Source: Merluccius polli (Eukaryota > Chordata > Actinopteri > Gadiformes > Merlucciidae). From it: 64,000 nucleotides of DNA. The position numbers and the translations under genes were made by a program. The notes under the pieces were generated by a model, which was given only the letters and a program-made list of their open reading frames with translations, did not search any database and was not told the origin of the DNA. Location: the NCBI GenBank assembly GCA_030340625.1, contig JAOPHQ010004844.1, positions 124,001-188,000 of the forward strand, in the 5' to 3' direction. Positions 19,930 to 31,877 of the stretch are shown in pieces. Position 1 is the first letter of the stretch; every line of letters begins with the position of its first letter.

Positions 19930-22900
19930 ATTAAAGCATCTAAGTCATTATGGAATGGACTTGAAGGTTTTTTTTTTTTAATTAATTGCAATACAAAAAA
20001 CATGATTCAATTTTGCACACAGTCCTATGGGCTCATCTGGTAGGAGATGCTGTCGATGCAACTTGGAGGAAAAACTATCAGTGTTCTGACCCCAGACTGC
20101 GATGTCTACTTCATCATTAATGAGTTTTCCCTGACAGAAAAAATTGAGAAAAATGAACAATGGAAATGTAGGTTGTGAATGAAATAATTGTGTTCTACTT
20201 GATCTGAAAAAGGGTGATATTTAAAATGAACTATATGTAACACATTTACTGTACTAAATCATAAAATTACAGATTATGAAAACATGCTATTTAAAAATAT
20301 CGTCGTCTTCGGCAACACTTCAGCCAGAATGTTCTCCTTTGAAATTTCCATTCCGAGTTGGAACATCTGCATGGTGGGTATTTTTGATCAAATGGAGCCT
20401 TTTGAAGAAGCCAAACAATAAAGTATTTACATTCCAGTCTTAAATCAATGCTTAAGACAATACCGCGCCATATGAGCGGCATGCACCCGAATCCACCTTG
20501 GCGCTGGTGTTAGCATTAATTAGCGTGGCGGCTTGAGGAACAGATGGCGCCGGCGGTTTTGACTCGAACCACCGCCACGAACCCCGCAAGTGACGGACAA
20601 CCAGATAATAGTGTTCTTTAGAGGTGCACCTGTGGGGGGCAGACGGGGGGAGGCAGCTGGCATCGCATCAACAGGGCTCATTGTCTCTTATACCCCCAGT
20701 CTGTTCTCAGCCACTCGTGTGGATTGGTTTTCTCCGTCTGGGGATGGCAACAACAGTTTTGCCTAATGTTTATTAGGACCGCACAGTAGGCAGACTTGGC
20801 AAGTAACGCTCATCACGTGCTGTTTTATATCAACATGACTCAATTCAGTTAGAAAATAGGCTACAGGTGTGTTGTTGGACAAAATACCTGAATAGAATAT
20901 ATACTGTATATGTAAGGATATCTTGTTGTGAGTTGCGTAGTTTGTCGGGGTTTTTTCTGCATTCCCAAAATATTAATTTCGAACAAATGTATGTTAAGGG
21001 TTACCGTTTAAAAATTGCCATGACGATGATTCTTCTTTAGTTCTCTCGATTATAACAATGGGTAACATCATGATTTTTGTCTTGAGAAATGTAACATTTT
21101 TGGACACCGTAGCACTGTAGATACGACTGTGTATATCTTATACATATCTTATACATATATTATATCGGTAGGCAACCTTTACACGGCTTCCACTAGCTTG
21201 CTCTCACATGAATGGAACAACAGAAGACATTTCAAGGATACAGTCTACAGTTATGACTTGAACTCCTACTAGACTCTGCAACGCTTGAACCCAGTGCCTT
21301 GGCTCAGCATATAGCTTCATCTGGGGAAGGAATTTAATGAAAAATGTTGTTGAAGGGAATGTATGTTCAGACAACAGGGTAACTAGATCAAATCTAGTAC
21401 AGTGGGGCTGAATCAACAGGAAATTATAATGCTTATGGCAAAGTCGGGACAACTGCGCCTTCAGATGGGACGTTATGAACAGATAGGCCTATGCGTTGTC
21501 TGCCAGTGTACAATTTCTTAATAGCTACGCTGGCATTAGAGCATTAGATACATGATTCCCCTCAATACAAGCACAACATGACAGGAGTTTTGCCTCATTT
21601 TAAATCGACCTACCTGTCTTTTATCAAAATAAATAAAAAATACATTTGATTTTGTTGCAAGGTATTTTAAATTCAGGGGTTGGGGAATTGACTGGTTGGC
21701 CCCCAATAGCCTTCCCCTATTCACAAATGGCTTCTGTGACTACCTTTCACGGAAATTACTCTCCTTTTCACAAATGGCTTCTTTAACTACTTTTCACTAA
21801 AATAACATCCCTTTTCACAAATGGCCCATACCCTTGTCAAATTCCCATTACAGAAGCAATAGGGGGAGACACAAAAGTCCATTTCCAGCTCGGCTCAGCC
21901 ATTTTTTTACTTTTTCATTTAAGCCAACCTGACAGGCGAGCGAGGGGTGCCAAAGCCACGTTTTTTTTTTCCTTTACATATTTTTTTCTCACCCTTTCAA
22001 CAGTCTGGTGGTGGCTGTGTGCGGGCCCAGCAGTGGGTGTGTTAGAAGTCCCCTATGCGGTAACACCACCATCCCTTCATCATTATATATGACAGCTACA
22101 CCCTGATTCGCCCATCGGCTTAAAGTTAACCACTGGGGGTGAATCATACATCACGTGTTGGACTGTACATTTAGCAACAGTCTGTACGGAAGCCGAGTCT
22201 CTCTGGCTGCATGTGAATTGATTACTACTCCTTTTTTTTAACCAGCAAACAAAGTGTTGAGTCTGTCGCATTAGTTCAGGAAGGGGGGGGGGGGGGGGGC
22301 TGCCAGGGCTGATTCCACCCTACAGCGACTTAAAACTTGTCTGCCAAGCACCATGAGCCAGAAGAGATTGACACATCTAGCTATAATGCGTGTACACAGT
22401 AACATCTTGGACAGATTGGATGTACCATACCATCCCTTTTTAGGCTTTTCATTAGCGACACACCAGAACGCAAGGCCACGTTTGGTGCCCTGTATTTTCA
22501 GGTAAGACGTGGGTTTATTGGTAACACTGCCGCTGTGCAGTGAATGTATTCTGCACTTGTAATAGCAAATCGTTGCACTGCCGCTGTGCAGTTAGTTTTG
22601 GCTGTTGGTGTTACTGGTTAAATTCAGTTATTTTTTGACTGCCACTATATTCGTTAGCTAACATAAGTTTCCGCTTGTCATTCAAACATTGGTATTTATT
22701 AATGTATGGGTATTTGGTTGCATAAACCTTTCCCTCTGAAAAAAGACACGTGGCAGGTAATAAAACTGTAGCCGATTAGTTGTGATAATAGCATATGTGC
22801 AACGCCCACGGACCTTGGGACATTTGGTGGAACTTTCCAGTTTATAGTTTGAGGTGAGGGAGTTTGTATAGAGAGCGTCCAGTGAGTGGGATGTATGGAG

Positions 22901-24060
22901 GCTACACTATAATCTTTTCACCTCCATTTACACAGGCTAGTCATTGAAGGAACGGAGTAAACCATCATATGCAATGCGATTGCCATCATTTTTCATAGGT
23001 TTTTTTCTTAGTTTTTCATGAATGATTTAATGTCTTCCATAGGCAGGGCCTCACATTATGTTCTGTAAAATCAAAATGGGGGTAAAATTGACAGAAAGAG
23101 ACTTTGAGGAACCTAAACCCAGGCGGAGATGGAGGCATCTGGGGGACTCCGAACACATTGTCCCCAGCAGCACAACTCCTGCCAAGCAAACAACCAGGGG
23201 CTGATGTAGGCCCTAGATGTCTTTGTAGGATGATGCTGTCTTGGTTGGCGAATTGCAATAAACGTAGGCCTACTGGTACGATTTTGGTTTGCAGTGCTGT
23301 ATACAAACCATTTTTTTTCTCAACTTCATTTGGTAAAGGTCCCCACTGGTCTACCAACGTCTGAGGTGACTCATTTCACTGAAGAGGTCTGAAACCGGGG
23401 CCAGTGTTGCTATGAGCTACACACCTAAACTTTCTTTTGAGATTTTTTTCTTCTTTCAAAAAAACGATAAGCGATTCATCAGTAGTGTAGCCTGCCCTGG
23501 ATAATCTTTTATTTATGTATTGAAAAATGGGCCAGACTCACTGATGTATAAAATGATTTTAACATTTGGAAAACAAGTAATTAATCTCCATTTACCTAAT
23601 GTAAAATTAGTTAAATACACATGTTGATTCAAGTATATCAAGAAAAGGTTTGAGACTTGTTACGTTAGGGGCCCTTGGCTAAAATAGGTCACAGCCTGTG
23701 TACACAAAACAAAAATTGCCTCACAAAAAAATATGAATTTGCTTGCTCATGGTTCCATGAATTTGTCTTCTATTGTCCATTATCCACCCATGTGGCATCA
23801 CACAGCTAACTCTGTGGTTTCTCATTCCCACAACTGAACAGACCGCCATGGTGCATTTCCATTATTTACTTTGACATAAATCTAGTTCTTAATGGCAGTG
23901 AAACGACCAAAAGACCCACAACAGCAACACAGACTGGAAGAAGTCCTTTGGATATTTAACTCTCAAACAGTTTACACTGTAAGTGACTGTAAAGTGACTT
24001 TAGTTAAATTACATTTACTATTACCAAGGATGCTACTTATCCTTATTGTATTAGTTTGAA
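19930..24060. other. about 4.1 kb without a recognisable gene
   Basis: Two minus-strand blocks have acceptor-like starts followed by short open frames: 20133 downward (after TTTTTTCTGTCAG, reading GKLINDEVDIAVWG) and 21323 downward (after CCTTCCCCAG, reading MKLYAEPRHWVQALQSL). I recognise neither and cannot link them to each other. A 17-nt G run lies at 22283-22299. The rest is unique-looking intergenic sequence. Confidence 0.4.
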
Positions 24061-24273
24061 TATAGACCCTTTTCACGGAGGTGCCATAAGGCAAACATAG
24101 GTGTTGCTCATAGCACTAATTATGGGTCTGCTCTTTATGCACCGGGGCACGGGTAGCAGACTAAACTAGATAAGTCTACTAACCGTGACCTGGTGCATAA
24201 AGAGCAGACCCATAATTAGTGTTATAAGCACCAGTGTTTATCCTAAGATGATGTCTCTGTGACAAGGGTCTAT
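24061..24273. mobile_element. palindromic MITE, ACCCTTTTCAC ends
   Basis: TAGACCCTTTTCACGGAG at the left is mirrored by GTGACAAGGGTCTA at the right, and the inner arms (CACTAATTATGGGTCTGCTC and GAGCAGACCCATAATTAGTG) pair almost perfectly around a short centre. Related, more decayed copies lie at 32612-32970 and 33411-33530. Confidence 0.75.
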
Positions 24274-25067
24274 GAAGGGATATAATAATCAAATAGAAAC
24301 TCATATTTTTCTGGAAAATGAATTGAGATGATTGTTCTTGCCAGGGGACCATGGGCACTGTGTCCCTCTGTATTGTAGACGCACATGTGGATAAGGGCTT
24401 AAAGTAAAGAACTAACCCCAACAACACTTGTACATTGGTTTGCATTAGACAACGCCCTCTATAGGTTCAACATGTGCTGCTGCATGCCTCGTTGGTTGAT
24501 ATGGTTTCCTGGTCAACTGCTGATTTGAGTGTTGATGAGTTCTTGTCATAGATGCAGTGTATCTGTGGCAGCATGGATCTTTTTAGATGTCGACATAGTC
24601 TTTCTTAAGCCTTTATTGTTAACAGCAGATGACAGTAGCAGTGGGAGGCAGAAATCATTGTGCTTTCCTGTTTAAAAATAAATAAATCTAAATGAATAGC
24701 AGCAACAGCCATTAAAAAAAACATAATCTTGTAAATGTACAGTAAGAGCTTAGCTTCTTCAAGAAAATACATAAATAATACAAATCTATCAGTCAGATCT
24801 ATGGCTGCATTTAGGAGTCCAGTGGTGTACCACAGATGAAGGATCCAATCACAGATGACTATGGCCATGGTGAATAAGTCTGTCATAGGCCTACTACTCA
24901 AAAGGTCCACACCCTGTGTTGTGCAATACCATGGCAAGACCGTTGAAGATGCTCCCAGCTTCATCTGCATAGAAGGGCACAGACCATCCAGGATTGGGGA
25001 GCTTAGCATATAGCCTACTAGCACAGTTGGAAGTAGGCTACCATATTCTCCATGAATATTCTCCACT

Positions 25068-25154
25068 ACGCCGAGCTCCGTCGCCGCTGCCCCCCCCCGC
25101 TGTCGCTGGCGCTTGGACGCAAAGATCTCCATGGACTTGTTGCTGGCCCTGGAG
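25068..25154 (-). pseudogene. partial duplicate of the adra2c third-loop coding sequence
   Basis: These 87 bp match 25914-25999, inside adra2c, with one extra C in the poly-C run and two or three substitutions. On the minus strand they read SRASNKSMEIFASKRQRQRG, against SRAGNKSMEIFASKRQRRRG in the gene (residues about 339-358). Orientation is the same as the gene, about 480 bp beyond its stop codon. Similarity stops abruptly at both ends, so this is a local segmental copy rather than a retrocopy of the whole gene. It may be in the 3' untranslated region. An assembly artefact is possible. Confidence 0.85.
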
Positions 25155-25632
25155 TAAGTAAAAAATCCCATTTTCCGTTTTTGTAATCCGACGGAATTTA
25201 AACTGATAAACCTGCCTGGCTGTGAACCGTAGGTCTCATTTGATCTTTAATATCTCTCCTTTAGTGCTTTAGTACCTTTTTTTTGTCAGGACTTGAAGGG
25301 AGAATATTTAAGCTAAACCACTCTTCAGTATTCTAAAAAGGAAAAAAAACTAGGCCACCTGGTAATGGAAAGTCATTTGACTGTGGAAGAAAAAAAAGGG
25401 ACTCTAGGCTGCAATTATAATGCAAATATATATTAAAGCTGAACTTCCCTGTAATTGTCACTTAGACTGCTGGCCTTGATGGAATGACATGACAGTGAAA
25501 TTTAGTAGTCGAGTACGTAAACTGCGGCAAAGGGCACAACATTTTCCCTCCACTTCGATATACGATACTCGAAGTGACCAGAAGATTTCCCATGACGCAG
25601 CACATTTGGCGCTTCGCGTCGTGGCGGTGGCT

Positions 25633-27012
25633 CTAAAATGACTTTTTCCACGACCGGCACAGAATCTTCTGGAAGGCCTGCCGGAAGTCCTGGTTGAAGA
25701 TGGTGTAGATGGCGGGGTTCAGCGAGCTGTTGCAGTAGCCAATCCAGAAGAAGAACTTGAACAGCGGCTCGGGTATCTTGCAGGCCTCCCGGCACACACC
25801 GTACAGACTGTAGCTGAAGAAGAAGGGGAACCAGCACACCACGAACACCCCCATGACCACGGCCAGGACAAAGGTGAACCTCTTCTCCCGGGCCTGGTAC
25901 GCCTTCTTCCCGGACGCCGAGCTCCGTCGCCGCTGCCCCCCCCGCCGTCGCTGGCGCTTGGACGCAAAGATCTCCATGGACTTGTTGCCGGCCCTGGAGA
26001 CGGGGCGTTTGAGGGAGAGGGAGCTGCTCTTGCGGCTCGCCGCTTTGCCTTTGTCGCCAGCACTCTTGGTGTCGTCAGGGTCGCGCGATGGTTTTTTGCT
26101 ATGGCCTCTGCCGCCCTCCTCCGACGAGGAGCTCTCGTCCATTTCGACCTGGGTCTGGGTTTGGAGGCTGGCGGCGCGTTGGTGGTTGGACAGAAGGGGA
26201 AGAGGAGGTGGAGGAGAAGGAAGAGGAGGAGGAGAAGGAGGCGGGGGACATTGGCAGTGGCCGTTCTCCGCTTTGCTCAGGCCGTTCTCCGTCTGCTGCG
26301 TGGTGCCGTCGGCCTTGGGCTTCTTCACGGACATGTTTCGGGTGCGCGTCTTCGCCACCTGGTAGATGCGCACATACACGAGGACCATGATCACGCATGG
26401 CGCGAAGAAGGATGCGACGCTGGAGGACAGGATGTACCACGTGTCGTCGTTGAGCTCGCACTGTGGCTGATGGGAGGCGATGACATCAGTGTTGCCGTCG
26501 ATCGACACAAGGGGCGGGGACGATATGCACGCAGAGATCAGCCACACAATCAGGATGATGCACTTGACACGCTTGGGGGTCCGCTTGAGGTTGTACTCGA
26601 CCGCTTGCGTCACGGACCAATACCTGTCTAAACTGATGGCGCACAGGTGCACGATGGACGAGGTGCAAAACAAGACGTCCAGAGCCAAGTAAATGCCACA
26701 CCAAACTTTTCCGAAATACCAGTAGCCCATGAGTTCGTTGGCCAGGGAGAAGGGCATGACCAGCGTGGCGACCAAGATGTCGGCGGTGGCCAACGAAACC
26801 AGGAAGAGGTTTTGGGGCGCTTTGAGCGCGCGGCTCGTCAGAACTGCGATGACCACCAGGATGTTCCCAATGACGGTGAACAGGATGAGGAAACTCACAA
26901 GAGCGGCAATGCCGGCGACCGCCGCTAAGGAGTATCCAGTGTCTGGGCTCCAGGAGGAGTTCAGGTGGACCACGGAGAAGGACTCCGCCGCGCTCACATT
27001 AAACGCATCCAT
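25633..27012 (-). CDS. adra2c: alpha-2C adrenergic receptor
   Basis: Plasma-membrane class A GPCR for adrenaline and noradrenaline; the family couples to Gi/o and lowers cAMP. Intronless, 459 residues, close to the family length. The start ATG at 27012 has G at -3 and +4; there is no upstream in-frame ATG before the frame loses support. Seven membrane segments lie at about 30-58, 67-92, 102-136, 149-169, 190-216, 376-400 and 414-440. Ligand-site residues are present: Asp112 (3.32) and Ser197/Ser201 (5.42/5.46). Also present are Asn50, Asp78, DRY (129-131), Cys105-Cys185 disulfide candidates, CWFP (393-396) and NPAIY (432-436). N-glycosylation sites are Asn5 and Asn18. The third intracellular loop (about 222-376) is long, with poly-Pro (256-270), an acidic-serine GRK-type patch (ESSSSEE, 293-299) and a basic end. 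Cys452 is a palmitoylation candidate. The 2C subtype is inferred from SYSLYGVCREAC, ENGHC and NQDF. A loop fragment is duplicated downstream at 25068-25154. Confidence 0.95.
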   Translation of the reverse strand: MDAFNVSAAESFSVVHLNSSWSPDTGYSLAAVAGIAALVSFLILFTVIGNILVVIAVLTSRALKAPQNLFLVSLATADILVATLVMPFSLANELMGYWYFGKVWCGIYLALDVLFCTSSIVHLCAISLDRYWSVTQAVEYNLKRTPKRVKCIILIVWLISACISSPPLVSIDGNTDVIASHQPQCELNDDTWYILSSSVASFFAPCVIMVLVYVRIYQVAKTRTRNMSVKKPKADGTTQQTENGLSKAENGHCQCPPPPSPPPLPSPPPPLPLLSNHQRAASLQTQTQVEMDESSSSEEGGRGHSKKPSRDPDDTKSAGDKGKAASRKSSSLSLKRPVSRAGNKSMEIFASKRQRRRGGQRRRSSASGKKAYQAREKRFTFVLAVVMGVFVVCWFPFFFSYSLYGVCREACKIPEPLFKFFFWIGYCNSSLNPAIYTIFNQDFRQAFQKILCRSWKKSF

Positions 27013-27062
27013 CCCGCAACACGCAAAACTGCAGGAAAACAAAAAACACGCGGTATATTCCC

Positions 27063-27100
<38 letters not shown>

Positions 27101-27866
27101 AGATGTCATGTCGCCTGTTCCGAGTCCGCCAAACGTGAATAGGTTCCAGTGCCAAATTGCGTCCTTTAGGTTTTTACGCTTCAGGGATGAAACTCTTTCA
27201 CTCATTCATCCACTGCGATGGGCGGTGAACGGCGCGTCTTGTAGAACAACATTTTGTAAAAGTGACTTTCTAAATAAATATAGAGAAAAAAGAATAATCC
27301 ATGGAGACGTGCGTCCTAATATCAGGTGAATCCGCTCCGTGTGCCTCGCCATCGCCTCCTCAAAGCGGTGTGCGCTTTTCATGTGGACACCCCCCCCCCC
27401 CCCCCCTCTCTATCAGGAGGGTTTCTTCTCATAAACTCAGCCTGCCACGCCCCCCCCCCCCCCCCCCCCCCCTCCATCGACTGAGACCAATATTATTTAT
27501 GTATTATGTTTTATGTAATTCTGCGAATATGTATAATAACTTGACGCCTAAAGAAAAAGGTCATGGAAATGGTGGCCCTTTACCAGAGCAATTACTGCGT
27601 TTGCGTTGTGTGACGCGCGATCCTAAGATATTGAAATGTGAGGGAAAACAAAAATTAAATGAATGCGAGAATTACTTATGTTGGACTATCCACTCAAATG
27701 TCTGATGTGGACACTAGAAATGAACATGCGCCTTGAGAGGTTGTCGCGTCTCTCCGTAACAACAAACCTGCATATAACGCTGGAGGTCACTATTGCCGCG
27801 TTGTGAATTACACGACAGACAGACAAGGTAGACATACACATGAAGTGGGTTGGAAGGGAGACTCCT

Positions 27867-27929
<63 letters not shown>

Positions 27930-29977
27930 ATGTTCACTGCATCTCATGTTTAACACCTCATAATGACAATACTTTTCATTACATTTCTGTTAATGATAAT
28001 TTACATTTGAATGTGTTGAGTCCTACTGTTATTTGACGACAAGAGGCTACTTAAGGCTTACACATGTTGCCCTAGAAATCCACGATATAACCTAAAGTAG
28101 GCTAGATGTTATAAGTGATTGAATACCATGACTTTATCGCAGAGCTGGCTGCCTTCACAAACAAGATGAAGCATTCTCTTTTCAATAAACCTTTCACCAA
28201 AGCCCAGACGACGACGACTTCACAGACAAATAAAATGCGTTCAATTTTCAAGTTCAACCTCAATCTTCTTTTATGTCGGTGACTTCTGTGCAGTTCTTCT
28301 TGGCGTGCAAATGAACATCGTTTTTTCTAACTCCACAAAGCCAAACTGTTGACAACGACGGCAACAGGCACGACTCTGCGTTGCTGCTTTCAACTCAAAC
28401 TACTATTAAAGTAGGCTTTAAGTAGGCTCTGTCTGTGTTAACATAACTTCATGATGAATCCCATCATTCTCCTATTATAGTTGATGTATTGATAGTCCAT
28501 AACTTAATCATGAGCCAATGTGTATCAATTGGATAGCAAACAAAGTTGGGACTTGGATTATGGAGAGAGAACCTTGTGTTAATATGCCACAAACACAATG
28601 AATAATGCATGCTGTGTGTGGGTATTAGCCTAGTGTGTGTGGGGGGGGGGGATTGTGTGTTGCCATCTAGGTCAATACTGTTGATAAATAACAGCGTTGC
28701 TAAAAAGGCCAACTGCCTATAAACTGTTGAGCATCCATGCTGCTTTTCACCTCTCTGACACACAAACACACGTGCACATGGACATGACGCATACATATAC
28801 ACACATACATGCACACACACATGCATGCACAGACAGATATACAGACACACTACACATACACACTCGCATGCAAACACATATTCCAGCACACACACTCAAA
28901 TGACACACACTCCTATGCATTAATTATTGCGCACGCACACACGCACACACACACACAGTGAGAGTGAGGACGGAGCCTACGAGGAAGATCAATGAGAAAG
29001 GGAGTGTGTGCTATCAGAACCCTCCATTTGAGCTAGTTGGCTTGAAATTCCCAAATTAAACTTCAACTTTTTAGTCTCAGTGATAGTGACTGATGTTTGA
29101 CAGGTGTGTGTGTCATTTCAGTTCTATGCTGCTATCCAGTGTGTCCCAAATTCAAATGAGCAGTCCTAACTGCTCCTAATGTTCAAGGATAACTAGCCTA
29201 GCACTGTATTTGTTTTCTCGTGTTTAAACCATGGGAGTGCACAGCTTTTAAACAGAAAGGGGGCAGAGTTGGAAGTAATTTTTCACTGTTGGAAAAACAT
29301 ACAACGGTGTGTGTGTGTGTGTGTGTGTGTGTGAGGAATTAAGGCTGAATCAATATGCAGGTTTTAAGAGTGAGAGAAAAAACATGTTGTTTATGATCAC
29401 CCGATCAACTTGTGCATGTGTCATGCAGTTGATTACTACTGGCTACCCCGTGCACTAGCACATCCCTGCCTTCATTTTCATCTTCATCTTGTTGTCTCAA
29501 ATCACACAATCCCGTTATCGGTTTAGCTCACGGCTTCTCTAAGTACACAAGACTGTGGTTGCCAGGGAACAGAAACAACTAGGCATGTACACCTGCTTTA
29601 ACTTTAACTTCATTCAAACTCCTGCTCTTGGATTTTATGAGTCTGTCATAGCGTGATCTTTTTGCAATTATTCAATTGATTAATCTTTCAATTGCTTCAT
29701 CTGCGTAAGTATCAGCAATGTGTGGGATATATTATGCAGCCGCCAATGACGACAGTACAAACAATTACCAGATTTTTTTTTCTTCAATGCAATCAATGAC
29801 TAAACGACCTTTGTTGAACGCAGCCTCTTCCTTTGTTGTCCAACACCGTTGAACGTCCTTCATCAGTGAAGGAAAGAAGTGGAAAATAATGAAACTGAAT
29901 GACGATCGCCCGGACGATAACATACACTTCAATGGGAAACTTGTCGATGTTGATTGTTATTGAACAAAGCCATTCAT
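27013..29977. other. upstream region of adra2c, no other gene seen
   Basis: 5' flank of adra2c with (GT)n at 27067-27098, poly-C runs at 27390-27406 and 27450-27472, (CA)n at 27868-27926, imperfect CA/CACATA repeats at 28760-28955 and (GT)n at 29307-29333. Adjacent open frames rich in Val-Cys or Thr-His are repeat artefacts. No promoter element was assigned with confidence. Confidence 0.6.
27868..27926. repeat. (CA)n microsatellite, 59 bp
   Basis: An uninterrupted CA dinucleotide tract upstream of adra2c. It is the longest of the dinucleotide tracts in the window (others at 15438-15490, 14887-14923, 31837-31874, 35052-35090, 36857-36901 and 44672-44699). Confidence 0.95.
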
Positions 29978-30312
29978 CACGGGGCAATTGCTCTGTCGCT
30001 AACTTAGCCACTTTTTAGAGTTTAACACGGTTTTAAACTCGTCGGTGACGCAAGAAGTCACGTGACGTCTTAAGCTCCATTGCTGTGTCGTATGTACCTG
30101 TGGTTTAACCTGCAGCTGCGTTTTACCTTGATCTCAATTGCTGTGTCTTCTAGTCTCGAAACGGACATGGTTTTAGAGGAGACTAAACCAGTTTGCAGGA
30201 TGAAACAAGGCTCTATTATAACCGACACACACAGAATTAGTGTTATTAATTATTATTAGCAGTATTAATAATAATGTATGATACATTTACACTTATTACG
30301 CCAGATAGGCCT

Positions 30313-30658
30313 TCAGTACAATAACACTATTGGACATAGTCGACTTGGAATGAGCAGTGATATTTCACGGCTCACGGGGCTCAGGTCTCGGTCGTGCGTC
30401 CGCTCAGCAATAGCATTACGCGCTTCAACTTTCAAGCGCTTCCATAAGTTCTTTAAATGTGCCGCTGCTCGGTCTTCTGCTGGAAGATCTACTGTTAAAT
30501 GTGTTTGAGAGATCATCCCAAACAGACTTTCTTCGGAGCGTGGTGGTGGTGTCTTTCCTAGCATCTTCCACCGTTTCCTCTTCCACAACACCTCGAATGC
30601 AGTTCAATAAATATAATTTCTGCTCCTCGTTATAGTTCTTTATCCGAGACATGTTCAT
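30313..30658 (-). pseudogene. Myb/SANT-like (MSANTD3-type) DNA-binding protein, frameshifted
   Basis: From the ATG at 30658 (or 30652) the frame reads SRIKNYNEEQKLYLLNCI and continues to SVWDDLSNTFNS, the pattern of the first two helices of a Myb/SANT-like domain. The third-helix part (AAAHLKNLWKRLKVEARNAI) is in the next frame, so one frame change near 30490 breaks the gene. In Harbinger elements such proteins bind the ends and help bring in the transposase; that role is inferred from the family. Both ATGs give similar N-termini. Confidence 0.65.
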
Positions 30659-30673
30659 CCTAACTACCCTCTC

Positions 30674-30828
30674 CAGGGGTGCAACTACCCAGTGTCAGGG
30701 GGGTATGCAGCAACAATTTTGGCGCCCCCCATAAACATTACGTGGTGCGCGGTTGTTGACGGGGGCGCCCCCCTGGTGCGGCGCCCCTATGCGCCGCATA
30801 CAGCGCATACCCACTTTTTGCGCCACTG
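30674..30828. mobile_element. 155-bp hAT MITE, second copy
   Basis: Starts CAGGGGTGCAACTACCCAG and ends TTTTTGCGCCACTG. Perfect ACCCTCTC duplications lie at 30666-30673 and 30829-30836. In reverse it matches the 8885-9047 element, but with shorter G and C runs. It lies inside the Harbinger-like element, just upstream of the Myb-like ATG. Confidence 0.92.
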
Positions 30829-31349
30829 ACCCTCTCCTTCTCCGAGAATTTATAGGCGTGGAATTACCCTAATTACTCGCATATTAATTCGTCTTCAATT
30901 AATTAATCACGTTTGCATGCACACCAAGAGAAAACAATGACAAGTAATTGATTGATTGACGTAGGTGAGGGCAGATACAGATTCCAGACTCAGATTTCCA
31001 CAAAAAGTAGGCTAGACTATTTCAGAATATATTTCAACATTATTTGCGTTTTATTATATTAAAGTTCACTTTACATTCCCATTAAGTTTTTGTTGGTAAT
31101 TATAGCACAAAATGCATCCAACATTAAGTTAAGACTGCGTCTGCTGGAGTATAACGAGAAATCAGAGTACTTCCGGTTTAACCCGAGTTTAACTAGGAAT
31201 CAGCTGAACCGTGTCGGTCAGTACACAGCAATCAGGTTTAACTTCGTGCGCAGCTGCGTGTTAAACTCCAAAACCTCCGGTTTCCGGAGTACGGTTTTAA
31301 ACCGCAGCACAGCTAACGCAATGCTAACTGACAGAGCAATTGCCCCCAC

Positions 31350-31832
31350 ATGTCCTGCATAGCAATGAATGTATTCTGATATACAGCTAGAGATTACCCA
31401 TACATGTATTTTATTTCCCCCCAGCATTCTCTATAGGCCTACATAGGTGTTGCCCGTATTGCAATTTGTCTTGTAAATAAGGACATACAATCTAAATAAA
31501 ATAATTGTGTCAACCGACTTTAATGCAGTTGACAAAATCGGATGCTTTGTGCACAAATGAATACAAATACAACCATGACCAATTTTTGTTCTTTTGTTGT
31601 TGCATCTTCTTCTTATAGTTTTTCAAATGCATTAAAGATGTCAGTATTTAATGATCGCACATTTTAAACGTCCGTGACATCAGCCAATTACTGGTGCTTA
31701 AACTGTGTGAAGAACTTGGCTTCTACATCAGCCTCTTACTGGTGCTTCCTAAACTGTGAAGAACTTGGCTTCTACAATGGTTTGCTTCTAATGGCAGTGG
31801 CCCTGCTTTGTAGGATAAATTTGATTACAATC

Positions 31833-31877
<45 letters not shown>

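Larger units (their letters stand above)
29981..31346 (-). mobile_element. PIF/Harbinger-like element with Myb-like ORF and nested hAT
   Basis: GGGGCAATTGCTCTGTC at 29981 matches the reverse complement of the right end at 31346. CAC flanks both sides (29978-29980, 31347-31349), a 3-bp duplication. Subterminal GTTTAA/TTTAAAC motifs are frequent (30018-30040, 31155-31310). The only coding remnant is a Myb/SANT-like protein, the usual partner of Harbinger transposase. A 155-bp hAT is nested at 30674. No transposase remains. Confidence 0.72.

Noticed and set aside
20291..21452. Possible exons of a host gene (acceptor-like starts at 20133 and 21323)
   Set aside because: Frames are short, unrecognised and cannot be joined in a convincing phase; kept only as a note in the gap description.
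25853..26631. Long plus-strand frames (up to 176 residues) opposite adra2c
   Set aside because: They are antisense shadows of the GC-rich receptor coding sequence; no homology, no splice or start context, and their low-complexity Arg/Glu/Gly runs mirror the poly-proline loop.
27012..27042. Ten-residue N-terminal extension of the receptor
   Set aside because: The extended frame has no ATG (it would start at TTG). The ATG at 27012 has a good Kozak context and gives the family-typical N-terminus.
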